In this document: positions 59,285 through 59,285 of the stretch, in pieces
Layout: the number at the start of each line of letters is the position of its first letter
How positions within the stretch are numbered: position 1 is the stretch's first letter
Source: JACNKV01 sp964422145
Lineage (GTDB): Bacteria > Fidelibacterota > Marinisomatia > Marinisomatales > JACNKV01
DNA length: 59,285 bases
Assembly (NCBI GenBank): GCA_964422145.1
Contig: CAYQZV010000012.1
Span: 1 to 59,285 of the forward strand
Reading direction: 5' to 3'
Program-made: the position numbers and the translations under genes
The notes under the pieces: generated by a model
The model's input: the letters and a program-made list of their open reading frames with translations, nothing else
Databases searched by the model: none
What the model was told of the DNA's origin: nothing

Positions 59285-59285
59285 G

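Overview
The window reads as a chromosomal segment of a diderm, non-sporulating bacterium with moderate-to-low GC. The best guess from the overall gene complement is the FCB superphylum, for example a Marinimicrobia (SAR406)-like lineage. The hints are large lipoproteins built of Ig-like and FN3 repeats, outer-membrane barrel proteins, a SecA with an extra charged N-terminal helical segment and no C-terminal zinc motif, and a eukaryotic-type alanine aminotransferase. This placement is inferred, since no rRNA is present.

Positions 1-22,700 are almost entirely minus-strand housekeeping genes. They run in transcription order as rsmI-tmk-S41 protease; tRNA-Val; thrS-infC-rpmI-rplT-pheS-pheT-(zapB-like)-zapA; folD; tRNA-Arg; a membrane-anchored TPR protein; the rimP-nusA-infB-rbfA-truB-ribF-rpsO-pnp operon with a clear terminator; then an alanine-type aminotransferase, a short MerR regulator and a truncated tRNA-Pro. 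Several translation genes have unusual starts: infC appears to start at ATC behind a strong Shine-Dalgarno, and nusA and rbfA use TTG.

Positions 22,700-40,300 are metabolic and mixed. An ornithine-type omega-aminotransferase and an ALDH7-type (alpha-aminoadipic semialdehyde) dehydrogenase form a pair. They are followed by a Qng1-like protein with a cysteine cluster, an AT-rich methyltransferase and tRNA-Leu. A long minus-strand operon then carries phoH, an amine oxidoreductase, thiolase, 3-hydroxyacyl-CoA dehydrogenase, acyl-CoA dehydrogenase, a branched-chain aminotransferase, nusB and secA. On the plus strand lie a TatT-like lipoprotein, a DUF2953/GerW (ytfI-ytfJ-like) pair and a CBS protein.

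Positions 40,300-43,950 form the most unusual stretch. Small minus-strand genes for lipoproteins, a barrel and a membrane protein are each followed directly by an imperfect inverted repeat with attC architecture, and no integrase is visible. I interpret this as a gene-cassette array lacking an integrase (CALIN-like). Two of its genes are interrupted by a single in-frame TGA.

Positions 44,000-56,550 are envelope genes: a secreted M3 peptidase, a barrel-like protein, two large overlapping genes for Ig/FN3 lipoproteins (with a nearly identical 326-bp internal duplication), and small secreted or coiled-coil proteins ending at a strong terminator. The window closes with separate genes for lysine-ketoglutarate reductase and saccharopine dehydrogenase. 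With the ALDH7 enzyme of the same window, these give a complete lysine-to-2-aminoadipate route.
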